Origin: Vibrio sp. Of7-15
GTDB lineage: Bacteria; Pseudomonadota; Gammaproteobacteria; Enterobacterales; Vibrionaceae
Reading direction: 5' to 3'
Length of the DNA stretch: 64,000 nt
Assembly (NCBI RefSeq): GCF_022347565.1
Contig: NZ_JAKRGH010000027.1
Location: 1-64,000 of the forward strand
Both the position numbers and the translations under genes were made by a program. Under the pieces are notes generated by a model that worked only from the letters and a program-made list of their open reading frames with translations, was not told where the DNA came from and searched no databases. Position 1 is the first letter of the stretch; every line of letters starts with the position of its first letter. Below are positions 51,558-59,127 of this stretch, piece after piece.

Positions 51558-52481
51558 ATGACTCAAATGGCAAAAACCAGTGGTTGGAAAATTGTAGCGA
51601 CAGAAGGTGCGACGGTAGATAAGCGCATCATCTCTGCTACGTGGATTAAGGATATGGCGGAAACCTATTCTCATGACAAATCCACAGCATTGATATGGCC
51701 TGAACATTACAAGGGTGATACGCCTTGGGGGCCATATGAAGGCAAGAACTGGGGTGTAGTTGAAGAACTGAAAGCTGAGAAGCGAGCAGGAAAACTTCGG
51801 TTACTCGCAAAGTTAACGCCAAATCACTATTTGCTATCGGCGAACAAAGACGGACAGAAGCTTTTCACCTCAGTTGAAGTTGACCCTGATTATTTAGGTA
51901 CGGGTCGTTGTTACCTGCGTGGCTTGGCTGTAACAGATAAACCAGCAAGCACAGGAACAACGCGCCTCGCTTTCTCAACCGCGGAAGGTGAAGAGATTAT
52001 TCGTGAAGTTAGCCAACTGGAAGAGCTGGATTTTTCAGAGTGTCAGTCTAAACCGAATTCATTGAGCAATTTCTTTTCTGCATTAGCGAGTCTGGCAATG
52101 CGTGGTGAGTTGCCTGGTGAATTGACAGCGTCAGAACAAGAACCAACTCCTAGTGAGGAAGAAGAAATGAAGCCAGAGCAATTTAGTGAGCTCATGGGAA
52201 AGCTTGACAGTATTGAATCCAAGCAGAACGCCCAAGAAACTAAAATCAGTGATCTTGCTGGGAAAGTTGAAGGTTTTTCAACTGAAGGCAAAAGCCCAGA
52301 AGAAGATAAAGACAAAGACTTCTCTGTGCAGCTATTCAGTGACGAACTGACAAAGCAGCTTTCACCAGTAATGGAAGAAGTACGTAGTCTTAAAACTCAG
52401 TTCGCCGAGCTAAAAGGTGAAAAGCCAGGCCAAAAGCCAGGTGAAGAAGGCGCTGATTCTGAAGTAATGGAGGTGGTGTAA
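51558..52481 (+). CDS. Capsid scaffold/protease (P2 gpO type)
   Basis: The 307-aa protein begins SGWKIVATEGATVDKRIISATWIKDMAETYSHDKSTALIWPEHYKGDTPWGPYEGKNWGVVEEL, the gpO start. The N-terminal half is the serine protease and the C-terminal half is a charged scaffold (KPEQFSELMGKLDSIESKQNAQETKISDLAGKV). It shapes the procapsid and cleaves head proteins. It opens the rightward late operon. Confidence 0.93.
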   Translation: MTQMAKTSGWKIVATEGATVDKRIISATWIKDMAETYSHDKSTALIWPEHYKGDTPWGPYEGKNWGVVEELKAEKRAGKLRLLAKLTPNHYLLSANKDGQKLFTSVEVDPDYLGTGRCYLRGLAVTDKPASTGTTRLAFSTAEGEEIIREVSQLEELDFSECQSKPNSLSNFFSALASLAMRGELPGELTASEQEPTPSEEEEMKPEQFSELMGKLDSIESKQNAQETKISDLAGKVEGFSTEGKSPEEDKDKDFSVQLFSDELTKQLSPVMEEVRSLKTQFAELKGEKPGQKPGEEGADSEVMEVV

Positions 52482-53489
52482 GTGCTGAATGCTACTTCTA
52501 CTCAATATTTAGAAGCCTATTGTCAAGCCGTTGCTAAAGCCGCAGGGGTTGAGGACGCTTCTAAGCAATTTAATATTACGCCAGTCATGGAGACAAAACT
52601 TCGCCAGGCCATTGTTGAATCCGATGCATTCTTGAATCGCATATCAAATATTCTTGTGGATCAGATCAAAGGCCAAGTGATTGATGTGGGCGACAGCGGC
52701 CTGCTGACCGGGCGAGTGAAAGACGGGCGATTTACGGCATCGTTAGATCAAAGTGGCAATACCTATGAGCTGTTCGAAACGGATTCTGGTGCACACATAA
52801 ACTGGATAACCATGACCATTTGGGCAAACTCAGGTGGTAAAGGCCAGTGGACGAAGCTGATGAACAATGCCATCACACGGAACTTTGCGTTAGACAAATT
52901 GCGCATTGGTTTCCATGGCACTTCTGTTGCGGGTGAAAACACCGATCCAGTCGCGAATCCAATGGGGCAAGATGTCAACAAAGGCTGGTTGCAGCTGGCC
53001 AAGGAAAAAGCCTCATCACAAGTATTACTGAGCGCAAAATTAGATCCGACAGGCACAACGCCAGAGTCGTATAAAAATTTGGATTCACTCGTGAATGATT
53101 TGGTGAACACCACCATTCATGAAGTGCACCAAGGGGATCCGGATTTAATTGTCCTGATTGGCCGCAATTTGGTCGCCGCCGAGCAGCACCGTCTATTGGA
53201 GTCCGCCGAAGTCCCAACAGAGCATAAAGCGGCGCAAAGCCTCGCGAAAACCGTGGCAGGTAAAACGGTGTATACACCACCATTTTTCCCTCCTAACAGC
53301 ATTTGGGTCACTAACCTGACGAACTTGCAGATATTGACGCAAAAAGGGACGCAGTGGCGTAAATCGCGTAACGAAGAAGATCGCAAACGTTTTGAAACGT
53401 CATATCTACGAATGGAAGGTTACGCGGTGGGGAACTACCACAAGTTTGCCGCTATCGAAGACGTGACCGTTGTCGAAGCAGCCGCATAA
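52482..53489 (+). CDS. Major capsid protein (P2 gpN type)
   Basis: The 335-aa HK97-fold P2-family capsid protein starts at a GTG abutting the gpO stop. Recognisable parts are STQYLEAYCQAVAKAAGV, FNITPVMETKLRQAIVESDAFLNRI, GKGQWTKLMNNAITRNFALDKLRIGFHGTSVA and GNYHKFAAIEDVTV near the end. Confidence 0.94.
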   Translation: MLNATSTQYLEAYCQAVAKAAGVEDASKQFNITPVMETKLRQAIVESDAFLNRISNILVDQIKGQVIDVGDSGLLTGRVKDGRFTASLDQSGNTYELFETDSGAHINWITMTIWANSGGKGQWTKLMNNAITRNFALDKLRIGFHGTSVAGENTDPVANPMGQDVNKGWLQLAKEKASSQVLLSAKLDPTGTTPESYKNLDSLVNDLVNTTIHEVHQGDPDLIVLIGRNLVAAEQHRLLESAEVPTEHKAAQSLAKTVAGKTVYTPPFFPPNSIWVTNLTNLQILTQKGTQWRKSRNEEDRKRFETSYLRMEGYAVGNYHKFAAIEDVTVVEAAA

Positions 53490-53500
53490 GGGGAAAGTAC

Positions 53501-54214
53501 ATGGTGAGCCCATTAGCTCGACAACGCCAGCAGATTATTAACCAGCAAGCGCAGGAAAAAGCCACCGTAATAACTGTGGCTAACACGAACAGCTTGCATC
53601 TATTACTGGCGGAATTAGAAACCGATGAAAAAGTCCTGAAAGGCTTGAATCGTATTGATGAAAAGGTGGCGCACAAACGTGATGTGTTGGTGCCTAAATA
53701 CCGCGAGGCCATTGAAGCGTACTTAGCCGGTGAAGACACCTTTGATAACCCACTGCTCGCCAAAATGGTGATCTGGTTATTTGATATCGGGGATTTAGAG
53801 ACCGCCATCAAGTGGTGTGATATCGCCATCGAACGGGAGTTAGATACACCGGAGCGATTTAAGCGCGATTTTGCCACGTTCTGTGCCGATGAAGTCTTGG
53901 CCTGGTCAGAAAAAATGGCCGCTCAAGGGCACTCCGTTGAGCCGTATTTCACCACCGTGTTCAATAAAGTTCGCCATGAGTGGCGTATCCACGAAAAGCC
54001 CACCGCGAAGTGGTTTAAGTTTGCGGGCTTAAGGCTATTGAATGATGACAAAGGCAAACCCGTGGCGTCATCCGTTGGCAGTGTGGAAACCTTAAACGAA
54101 GCTCTGGCTTTGCTGACCGAAGCAAATAATCAATATGCGGCCATTGGTGTGACGACTCACATCGACAAAATTCATCAGCGTATCCGAGCGCTGGAATCGA
54201 GCAACAATCTGTAA
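53501..54214 (+). CDS. Terminase small subunit (P2 gpM type)
   Basis: The 237-aa protein is the endonuclease subunit in the P2 scheme. It begins SPLARQRQQIINQQAQEK and contains YREAIEAYLAGEDTFDNPLLAKMVIWLFDIGDLETAIKWCDIAIERELDTPERFKRDFATFCADEV. It follows gpN by 11 bp, as expected. Confidence 0.92.
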   Translation: MVSPLARQRQQIINQQAQEKATVITVANTNSLHLLLAELETDEKVLKGLNRIDEKVAHKRDVLVPKYREAIEAYLAGEDTFDNPLLAKMVIWLFDIGDLETAIKWCDIAIERELDTPERFKRDFATFCADEVLAWSEKMAAQGHSVEPYFTTVFNKVRHEWRIHEKPTAKWFKFAGLRLLNDDKGKPVASSVGSVETLNEALALLTEANNQYAAIGVTTHIDKIHQRIRALESSNNL

Positions 54215-54316
54215 CAGCTCCTACGCCACCGCGCCTCGGCTGGCAAGAGTGCAATAGCAACAGCTCATTGTGACTCGTTGACCAGTGGCCAGAGGCGCAC
54301 CTATTAAGGAGGTTGA

Positions 54317-54781
54317 ATGTTTAACGGCAAACCGACCAGCAGTTATCAGGACACCGAAATCGACAATGATGGCTTTTGGCCCAATTTGAATGTCGGTGAT
54401 TTTGAAAAACGCCGTGGTATTCCAGCGGACATGGATGCCGAAAGCGTGGCGTTTTCTCTGGCGGCCGCGGTGAGCCAAATCAACATTGAATTAACCACCG
54501 TGAAAGCGGGGTATCAGGCCGAAGGCATTCAGAGCGCCGCCGACATCCCAGGGCTGCCTAAAGTACTCGGCAAGAATAATGTCGTTATCTTGTATGAAAA
54601 AGCGGTGTTTGCTCGTGCTAAAGCCGACATGGTGTCGGAGTTCGCCAGCGTGCAAACCAAAGAGGCGGGGGATCGACTGTCGGAAAATGAGCGCGACATT
54701 ACCGACCGCTTATTGGCCGAAAGCCAGCAACACATTCGCGCCATGAGTGGCCACAGTCGCTGTGGAATAGGGTTGTTATAA
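54317..54781 (+). CDS. Head completion protein (P2 gpL type)
   Basis: The 154-aa protein has NDGFWPNLNVGDFEKRRGIPADMDAESVAFSLAAAVSQINIEL and RDITDRLLAESQQHIRAMSGHSRCGIGLL, matching the L family that seals the head-tail connector. AGGAGG lies upstream. About 100 bp without a gene separates it from gpM. Confidence 0.9.
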   Translation: MFNGKPTSSYQDTEIDNDGFWPNLNVGDFEKRRGIPADMDAESVAFSLAAAVSQINIELTTVKAGYQAEGIQSAADIPGLPKVLGKNNVVILYEKAVFARAKADMVSEFASVQTKEAGDRLSENERDITDRLLAESQQHIRAMSGHSRCGIGLL

Positions 54782-54790
54782 CGAGGGCTG

Positions 54791-55318
54791 ATGGTGAGCG
54801 AACCCCTGAATCAGGCACAAGCGGGTTACATGTTGCAGCTGTTGAACTTGCATTTAAGTAACACCACCGATGCGCGTTTGCATCAGCACATGGAATGTTG
54901 GATGGAAGATGTCGAGCTGACACTCGCGCCAAAGCATCAAGGCCATGGCATGGACATCGGTTTTATGCGTTACAACGCGGTGTTTAGTTTTGAGCGTTTT
55001 CCTTTTAAAAAGCAGAGCCCAGCGGTGGTGATGGCCAATGTCATGGCCTGGTTAGACGACCACGATGAATATTTTGAAAAGTTTGAGTTAGCCAAGCCCA
55101 GTTTTGATATTGAACCGGAAAGTGATGACACCGTGGTGATGACCATCGAAGTGGAGTTGATGGAACGACTTTCTGTGGTGGAAGCGCCAGATGGGGAGAT
55201 TCATTGGCGAAATAAGCGATGGACCAATGCGCCTTACGACGTGTGGTACGCCGAGAACATTGCGATTTACAGCAAGACCAATCCACCCAGTTTGGTGACG
55301 CCAGATGATCAAAATTAA
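54791..55318 (+). CDS. Tail completion protein (P2 gpR-like)
   Basis: The 175-aa protein contains VVMANVMAWLDDHDEYFEKFELAKPSFDIEPESDDTVVMTIEVELMERLSVVE, which fits the gpR tail terminator family. It overlaps the following gene by 14 bp. In P2, R and S finish the top of the tail. Confidence 0.82.
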   Translation: MVSEPLNQAQAGYMLQLLNLHLSNTTDARLHQHMECWMEDVELTLAPKHQGHGMDIGFMRYNAVFSFERFPFKKQSPAVVMANVMAWLDDHDEYFEKFELAKPSFDIEPESDDTVVMTIEVELMERLSVVEAPDGEIHWRNKRWTNAPYDVWYAENIAIYSKTNPPSLVTPDDQN

Positions 55319-55997
55319 TGTGGATAAGCAATCGGAAGTCAGCACAAAAAATTGGCTGAAGTCGTTGATGATGACCAAGCCACAGCGAAAAAAAGCACTG
55401 CAAAAAATAGCGCAAGCCAATATTCGTAAATCAAGAGCGAATCGATTTAGACAAAAAGATCCAGATGGCCAAGTGTGGAAAAAAAGGAAGCGTCAGCCTT
55501 CAAGGCAAATGCAAGCCTCTTTAGGTCGCTTTATTGGGGTGACACAAAACAATGGCCATACCGCCACCATTAGTTGGCGGAACCGAAGGTCCGCACAAGT
55601 CGCGTACATCCATCACCATGGGGTGCGGCTCAAAGGCAATAGAGCACAAGCCATCAATGCTCTTAATGCGGAAAAAACAGAGTCAATCAAGACAGAGCAA
55701 GGCGATACGGTTCAAGGCTGTACCAAGCATCAAGCTTTGAAGTTGAGAAGGTTGGGGTTTTCTATTTGGTCTGCTCGTCTTAACCCTAAAGCGCCAAAAG
55801 GCAAGCGCACCAAGCCCAATGCGACGTGGATTTATCAACATGTGAGCATGCAGGAAGCGAGTGTAGCCTTGCGTCACTTGAAGGGGAATGAGGGTAAATC
55901 AACATGGGATATTCCAATGCCTAAACGCCCATTTGTTGAGGTTAACCATAAGGTGTCACAGAAAGCCACCATGAAACATGTCTTTGGACAACAATAA
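55305..55997 (+). CDS. Virion morphogenesis protein (P2 gpS-like)
   Basis: The 230-aa basic protein has TKPQRKKALQKIAQANIRKSRANRFRQKDPDGQVWKKRKRQPSRQMQ, the usual start of the phage virion morphogenesis family, and a C-terminus PFVEVNHKVSQKATMKHVFG. It is longer than P2 gpS, with a C-terminal extension (KRTKPNATWIYQHVSMQEASVALRHLKG). Confidence 0.85.
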   Translation: MIKINVDKQSEVSTKNWLKSLMMTKPQRKKALQKIAQANIRKSRANRFRQKDPDGQVWKKRKRQPSRQMQASLGRFIGVTQNNGHTATISWRNRRSAQVAYIHHHGVRLKGNRAQAINALNAEKTESIKTEQGDTVQGCTKHQALKLRRLGFSIWSARLNPKAPKGKRTKPNATWIYQHVSMQEASVALRHLKGNEGKSTWDIPMPKRPFVEVNHKVSQKATMKHVFGQQ

Positions 55998-56008
55998 GAG
56001 GGATCACC

Positions 56009-57124
56009 ATGGCGTGGCCAATCGTACAAATTAATGCCCAAAACCAGAAACAAGGGCCCGTGACCGAAGTCGAACGTCACTTTCTCTTTGTTGGGGTGGG
56101 CACCAAGAACGCGGGTCAATTACTTTCGGTCAATACCCAATCAGAACTGGCCGCGTTGCTGGATGAGGGCTCAGCCCTCAAAGCCAATGTGGAAGCGGCG
56201 ATGTTGAACGCGGGCCAAAACTGGAGTGCGGCGGTGTATGTGCTGTCGGCCCCTGAAAATTGGGTGGACGCAGTGCACCTTGCTCAGCAAACCCAAAGTT
56301 TTGAAGCGGTGGTGTTAACGGTACCCACCACTGAGCAAGCCACCATTACGGCGGCCCAAGCCTTGTACCATGAATTGATCGCCAAATACGGTCGATGGAC
56401 TTTCATGATGTTGTGCTCGCCAGGCATCGATGCCAACACCCAAACGTGGGCCGATTACGAAGCCGCCACCGTGGCGATTCAGGACACCATAGCCGCCGAT
56501 GGCGTGATGCTGGTACCACAACTTTTCCCAGATGCACTGGGGAAATTGGCAGGTCGATTGTGTAGCAGAGCCGTGTCCATTGCCGATACGCCTATGCGGG
56601 TGAAAACTGGGCCATTGATTGGGGACGTCACTTTACCAGTGGACAGCTCGGGAGCGGTACTGACCACCGCCACATTGCAAACTTTAGAGCAAAATCGGTT
56701 GTCGGTTCCAGCGTGGTTTCCGGATTATGAGGGCATTTACTGGGCCGATGGCCGCATGTTGGACGTGGAAGGCGGGGATTTTCAAGTGGTGGAATACCGC
56801 CGCATCATCGACAAAATCGCCCGTCGTATTCGTTTGATTGCTCTCGCTGATGTCGGGGACCGAGCTTTCAACAGCACCCCAGCCAGTACGGCGCGAGCCA
56901 AAGCGCGTTATTGCCGCCCACTGCGTGAAATGGCGGTGTCAGCCACGGTGAGGGATGTGGTGTTCCCTGGGGAAATCGAATCACCCAGCTCCGACGACAT
57001 TTCGATTGTGTGGGAAAACAAGCAATCGGTGGGGATTTACATGCAGGCCAAACCCAAAGATTGCCCCAAAACCATCACTGCCAATTTGATGCTGGATTTG
57101 AGTAACCCAGGAGAAAGCCAATGA
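56009..57124 (+). CDS. Contractile tail sheath (DUF2586)
   Basis: The 371-aa protein matches the DUF2586 sheath of K139-type phages (MAWPIVQINAQNQKQGPVTEVERHFLFVGVG, then ETAVVLT-like segments, then LQTLEQNRLSVPAWFPDYEGIYWADGRML and VVEYRRIIDKIARRIRLIALADVGDRAFNSTP). It forms the contractile outer tail. Its last bases overlap the tube gene by 4 bp. Confidence 0.87.
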   Translation: MAWPIVQINAQNQKQGPVTEVERHFLFVGVGTKNAGQLLSVNTQSELAALLDEGSALKANVEAAMLNAGQNWSAAVYVLSAPENWVDAVHLAQQTQSFEAVVLTVPTTEQATITAAQALYHELIAKYGRWTFMMLCSPGIDANTQTWADYEAATVAIQDTIAADGVMLVPQLFPDALGKLAGRLCSRAVSIADTPMRVKTGPLIGDVTLPVDSSGAVLTTATLQTLEQNRLSVPAWFPDYEGIYWADGRMLDVEGGDFQVVEYRRIIDKIARRIRLIALADVGDRAFNSTPASTARAKARYCRPLREMAVSATVRDVVFPGEIESPSSDDISIVWENKQSVGIYMQAKPKDCPKTITANLMLDLSNPGESQ

Positions 57125-57576
57125 ACAAACGGATTTCAGGCTTAAGTTTTGATGTGGACATTCACGGCACCCTCATCCATGTCGAAAAAGCGTCCGTGTC
57201 CATTTCGGATGAGAGCACCGCCGCCCAAACTCGCGGGGTGCCGGATGGTTATACCGACGGTGCGGTGAGCGCCGATGTGGAATACGAACTTGATACAAAA
57301 AACTTCAAGCTACTGGGGGAAGCGGCCAAAAAAGCAGGCAGTTGGCGCGCGATTGACCCTCATGATTGCCTGTTTTATGCCAATACGGGCAAAGACGAAT
57401 TAGAAATTGAAGTGTTTGGGGTCAAATTGCTCATCGACAGTTTGCTTGATCTCGACCCATCTTCCACCGACAAATCGAAACACAAAATCAAAGGCATCGT
57501 GACCAGCCCAAGTTTTATCGAGATTGACGGGGTGCCTTATTTGAGCAAACAAGACACGCGCAACTTACTGGATTAA
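57121..57576 (+). CDS. Tail tube protein (DUF2597)
   Basis: This 151-aa DUF2597 protein (RISGLSFDVDIHGTLIHVEKASVSISDESTAAQTRGVPDGYTDGAVSADVEYELDTKNFKLL) lies next to the sheath gene, which is the position of the tube in myophages. The β-rich pattern fits a tube fold. Confidence 0.87.
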   Translation: MNKRISGLSFDVDIHGTLIHVEKASVSISDESTAAQTRGVPDGYTDGAVSADVEYELDTKNFKLLGEAAKKAGSWRAIDPHDCLFYANTGKDELEIEVFGVKLLIDSLLDLDPSSTDKSKHKIKGIVTSPSFIEIDGVPYLSKQDTRNLLD

Positions 57577-57587
57577 CAGGGGGATAA

Positions 57588-57800
57588 ATGGATGTTCTCG
57601 ACAGAGCCAGCGAGATTGAAGCCAAACAGCGCCAAATGGCGATCGCCCGCCATCGGAAAAATCAGGTGCCGTCGTCACAAACGAGTGCCAAAACGTGCCA
57701 AGAATGTGACGTGGCCATTCCTGTAAAACGCCAAGAACTGGTGCCTGGCTGCCAGCATTGCGCTCGCTGCCAGAGTTTGATTGAACAAGGAGCTTTATGA
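57588..57800 (+). CDS. TraR/DksA-type zinc-finger protein
   Basis: The 70-aa protein has a C4 zinc finger CQECDVAIPVKRQELVPGCQHCARCQ and an N-terminal helix (ASEIEAKQRQMAIARHRK). Phage TraR-like proteins bind RNA polymerase through the secondary channel without ppGpp. AGGGGG precedes the ATG, and its stop overlaps the next start by 4 bp. Its place among tail genes is usual in K139/P2-like phages. Confidence 0.87.
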   Translation: MDVLDRASEIEAKQRQMAIARHRKNQVPSSQTSAKTCQECDVAIPVKRQELVPGCQHCARCQSLIEQGAL

Positions 57801-58219
57801 AATCGTTTATCTTAAAACGTCGTTACTTTGAACACGGTACCTTTTCGACCTTGCATCGACCGGACGGCAGTCAAGTCTGTGTGGTGTTAGAACGATCATG
57901 GCAGAACAACCAGCCCAATGTGTCGTGTATTCCAGAAGGCACCTATCACATGCTGCCTCATCACAGCCCTAAGTTTGGCGATTGTTATGCCTTAGAAGAA
58001 GCCAAGTTAGGCGTGACCCGTTTTGGCCCTAGCACGCGCACCCATGTGCTGATGCACAAAGCCAATAAAGTGTCGCAGTTGCAAGGCTGTTTGGCCCCCG
58101 GTGTGGCGTTTGGGGTACTCGATGGTGAGTGGGCGGTACTCAATTCAACCAGTGCTTTTAATTGTGTTATGGCGGAGCTGGATGGCGAGCCATGTTTATT
58201 AACCATCGTGAAGGATTAA
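57797..58219 (+). CDS. DUF5675 protein, possible peptidoglycan-active lysis protein
   Basis: The 140-aa DUF5675 protein (FILKRRYFEHGTFSTLHRPDGSQVCVVLERSWQNNQPNVSCIPEGTYHMLPHHSPKFGDCYALEE). The segment HVLMHKANKVSQLQGCLAPG, with His and Cys, recalls the active site of YkuD-type enzymes, which suggests a cell-wall role. It is followed by two small TM-like proteins, so the three may form a lysis cassette. No classical lysozyme is seen elsewhere in the window. Confidence 0.75.
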   Translation: MKSFILKRRYFEHGTFSTLHRPDGSQVCVVLERSWQNNQPNVSCIPEGTYHMLPHHSPKFGDCYALEEAKLGVTRFGPSTRTHVLMHKANKVSQLQGCLAPGVAFGVLDGEWAVLNSTSAFNCVMAELDGEPCLLTIVKD

Positions 58220-58221
58220 CC

Positions 58222-58452
58222 ATGAATTTTGTAACCAGTGTTTTACTGAAAACCTTATATGAAGTGCTAAAAAGCCTCGTAACGTCGCTGTCCTGGACCG
58301 TGATAGTGGAGCGTTTTGCCACGCGGTTGGTGATATGGGGGCTGGAAAAGCTCAAGAACTTAACCACCAATGATGTGGTGCAAGACACCGTGGATGATGT
58401 GATTGCGTCCTTGCAAGGCAAACGACTGAAAGAGATTCCACCACGGGAGTAG
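58222..58452 (+). CDS. Small amphipathic phage protein of the lysis-like block
   Basis: The 76-aa protein starts at the ATG at 58222, which has AAGGATT upstream; a longer frame to 58162 overlaps the previous gene too far. It is helical with a moderately hydrophobic centre (LKTLYEVLKSLVTSLSWTVIVERFATRLVIWGLEKL). A holin-type role is possible but unproven. Confidence 0.65.
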   Translation: MNFVTSVLLKTLYEVLKSLVTSLSWTVIVERFATRLVIWGLEKLKNLTTNDVVQDTVDDVIASLQGKRLKEIPPRE

Positions 58453-58454
58453 CC

Positions 58455-58682
58455 ATGGAACCAGATTGGATAAATGCCAGCGTGGGGGTCATTTCCCTCG
58501 TGATCATATTGGCGGGTTTGGTGTTCAAACAGGCGAAAGAGCTGTCGGACTACAAAACCCACGTGGCGGAAACCTACGCCACCAAAGAAGAAGTGAAAGA
58601 CTTAACCGAGCGGTTAGAGCGACAAATTGAAACGGGCTTTAACCGCGTGTATGAAATCCTCAGTAAAAGAGAAACCGCATGA
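58455..58682 (+). CDS. Small TM/coiled-coil phage protein (holin-accessory-like)
   Basis: The 75-aa protein has an N-terminal TM helix (INASVGVISLVIILAGLVF, ~6-24) and a charged coiled coil (KELSDYKTHVAETYATKEEVKDLTERLERQIETGFNRVYEIL). This layout resembles XhlA-type or Rz-like lysis accessories. It overlaps the following chaperone gene by 4 bp. Confidence 0.68.
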   Translation: MEPDWINASVGVISLVIILAGLVFKQAKELSDYKTHVAETYATKEEVKDLTERLERQIETGFNRVYEILSKRETA

Positions 58683-58942
58683 CTAAAAGAATTATTGTAC
58701 TCGGCGTAGCAGGTATGGATATTCGTTTTGAACCAACCCTAGCGGCGTTCAATAAACTCACCAATGAAACCACGCCTTTCGATAAGGTTGCCCCAGCCAC
58801 TAACTATTTGCGCCGCATCGTGCACAAAGACGATAAAGACGCTTTAGATGACGCCCTGAAATTGCCAGGGGCCGTGATGGCGCTGGCAGGAAAAATTAAT
58901 GAACAATTCCAAGGTGATTTGGACATCGAAGTAAAGAACTGA
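58679..58942 (+). CDS. Tail assembly chaperone (gpE-like, DUF2765)
   Basis: The 87-aa protein (RIIVLGVAGMDIRFEPTLAAFNKLTNETTPFDKVAPATNYLRRIVHKDDKDALDDALKLPGAVMALAGKINEQFQGDLDIEVKN) sits directly before the tape measure, the place of the P2 E chaperone. A second reading frame continues in the -1 frame from its last codons to 59121. Confidence 0.85.
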   Translation: MTKRIIVLGVAGMDIRFEPTLAAFNKLTNETTPFDKVAPATNYLRRIVHKDDKDALDDALKLPGAVMALAGKINEQFQGDLDIEVKN

Positions 58943-59121
58943 TCCGCCACGCCGAGGCGATAGAGCACAACGAGCTTGAGCAGGTATTGGCGCTGAAAGC
59001 CCATTACCTGCCACACGAACCCGACACCACCGAAAATCTCGCCCGCGCCTTATGGCTTTCCAAACACAACGCCCTTGTGGTGGCACAAGGCATCGCTAAA
59101 GCGTTTAACCCAGAGGACTGA
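58918..59121 (+). CDS. -1 frame extension of the tail chaperone (gpE'-like)
   Basis: The -1 frame is open from a TGA at 58915 to a TGA at 59119-59121 and encodes LIRHAEAIEHNELEQVLALKAHY then LPHEPDTTENLARALWLSKHNALVVAQGIAKAFNPED, with no start codon of its own. A -1 shift in the 24-nt overlap, most likely on A-AAG at 58933-58936, would give an extended chaperone, as P2 E and E' do by -1 frameshifting. The shift site is inferred. Confidence 0.65.
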   Translation, partial: FGHRSKELIRHAEAIEHNELEQVLALKAHYLPHEPDTTENLARALWLSKHNALVVAQGIAKAFNPED

Positions 59122-59127
59122 TCCTGA

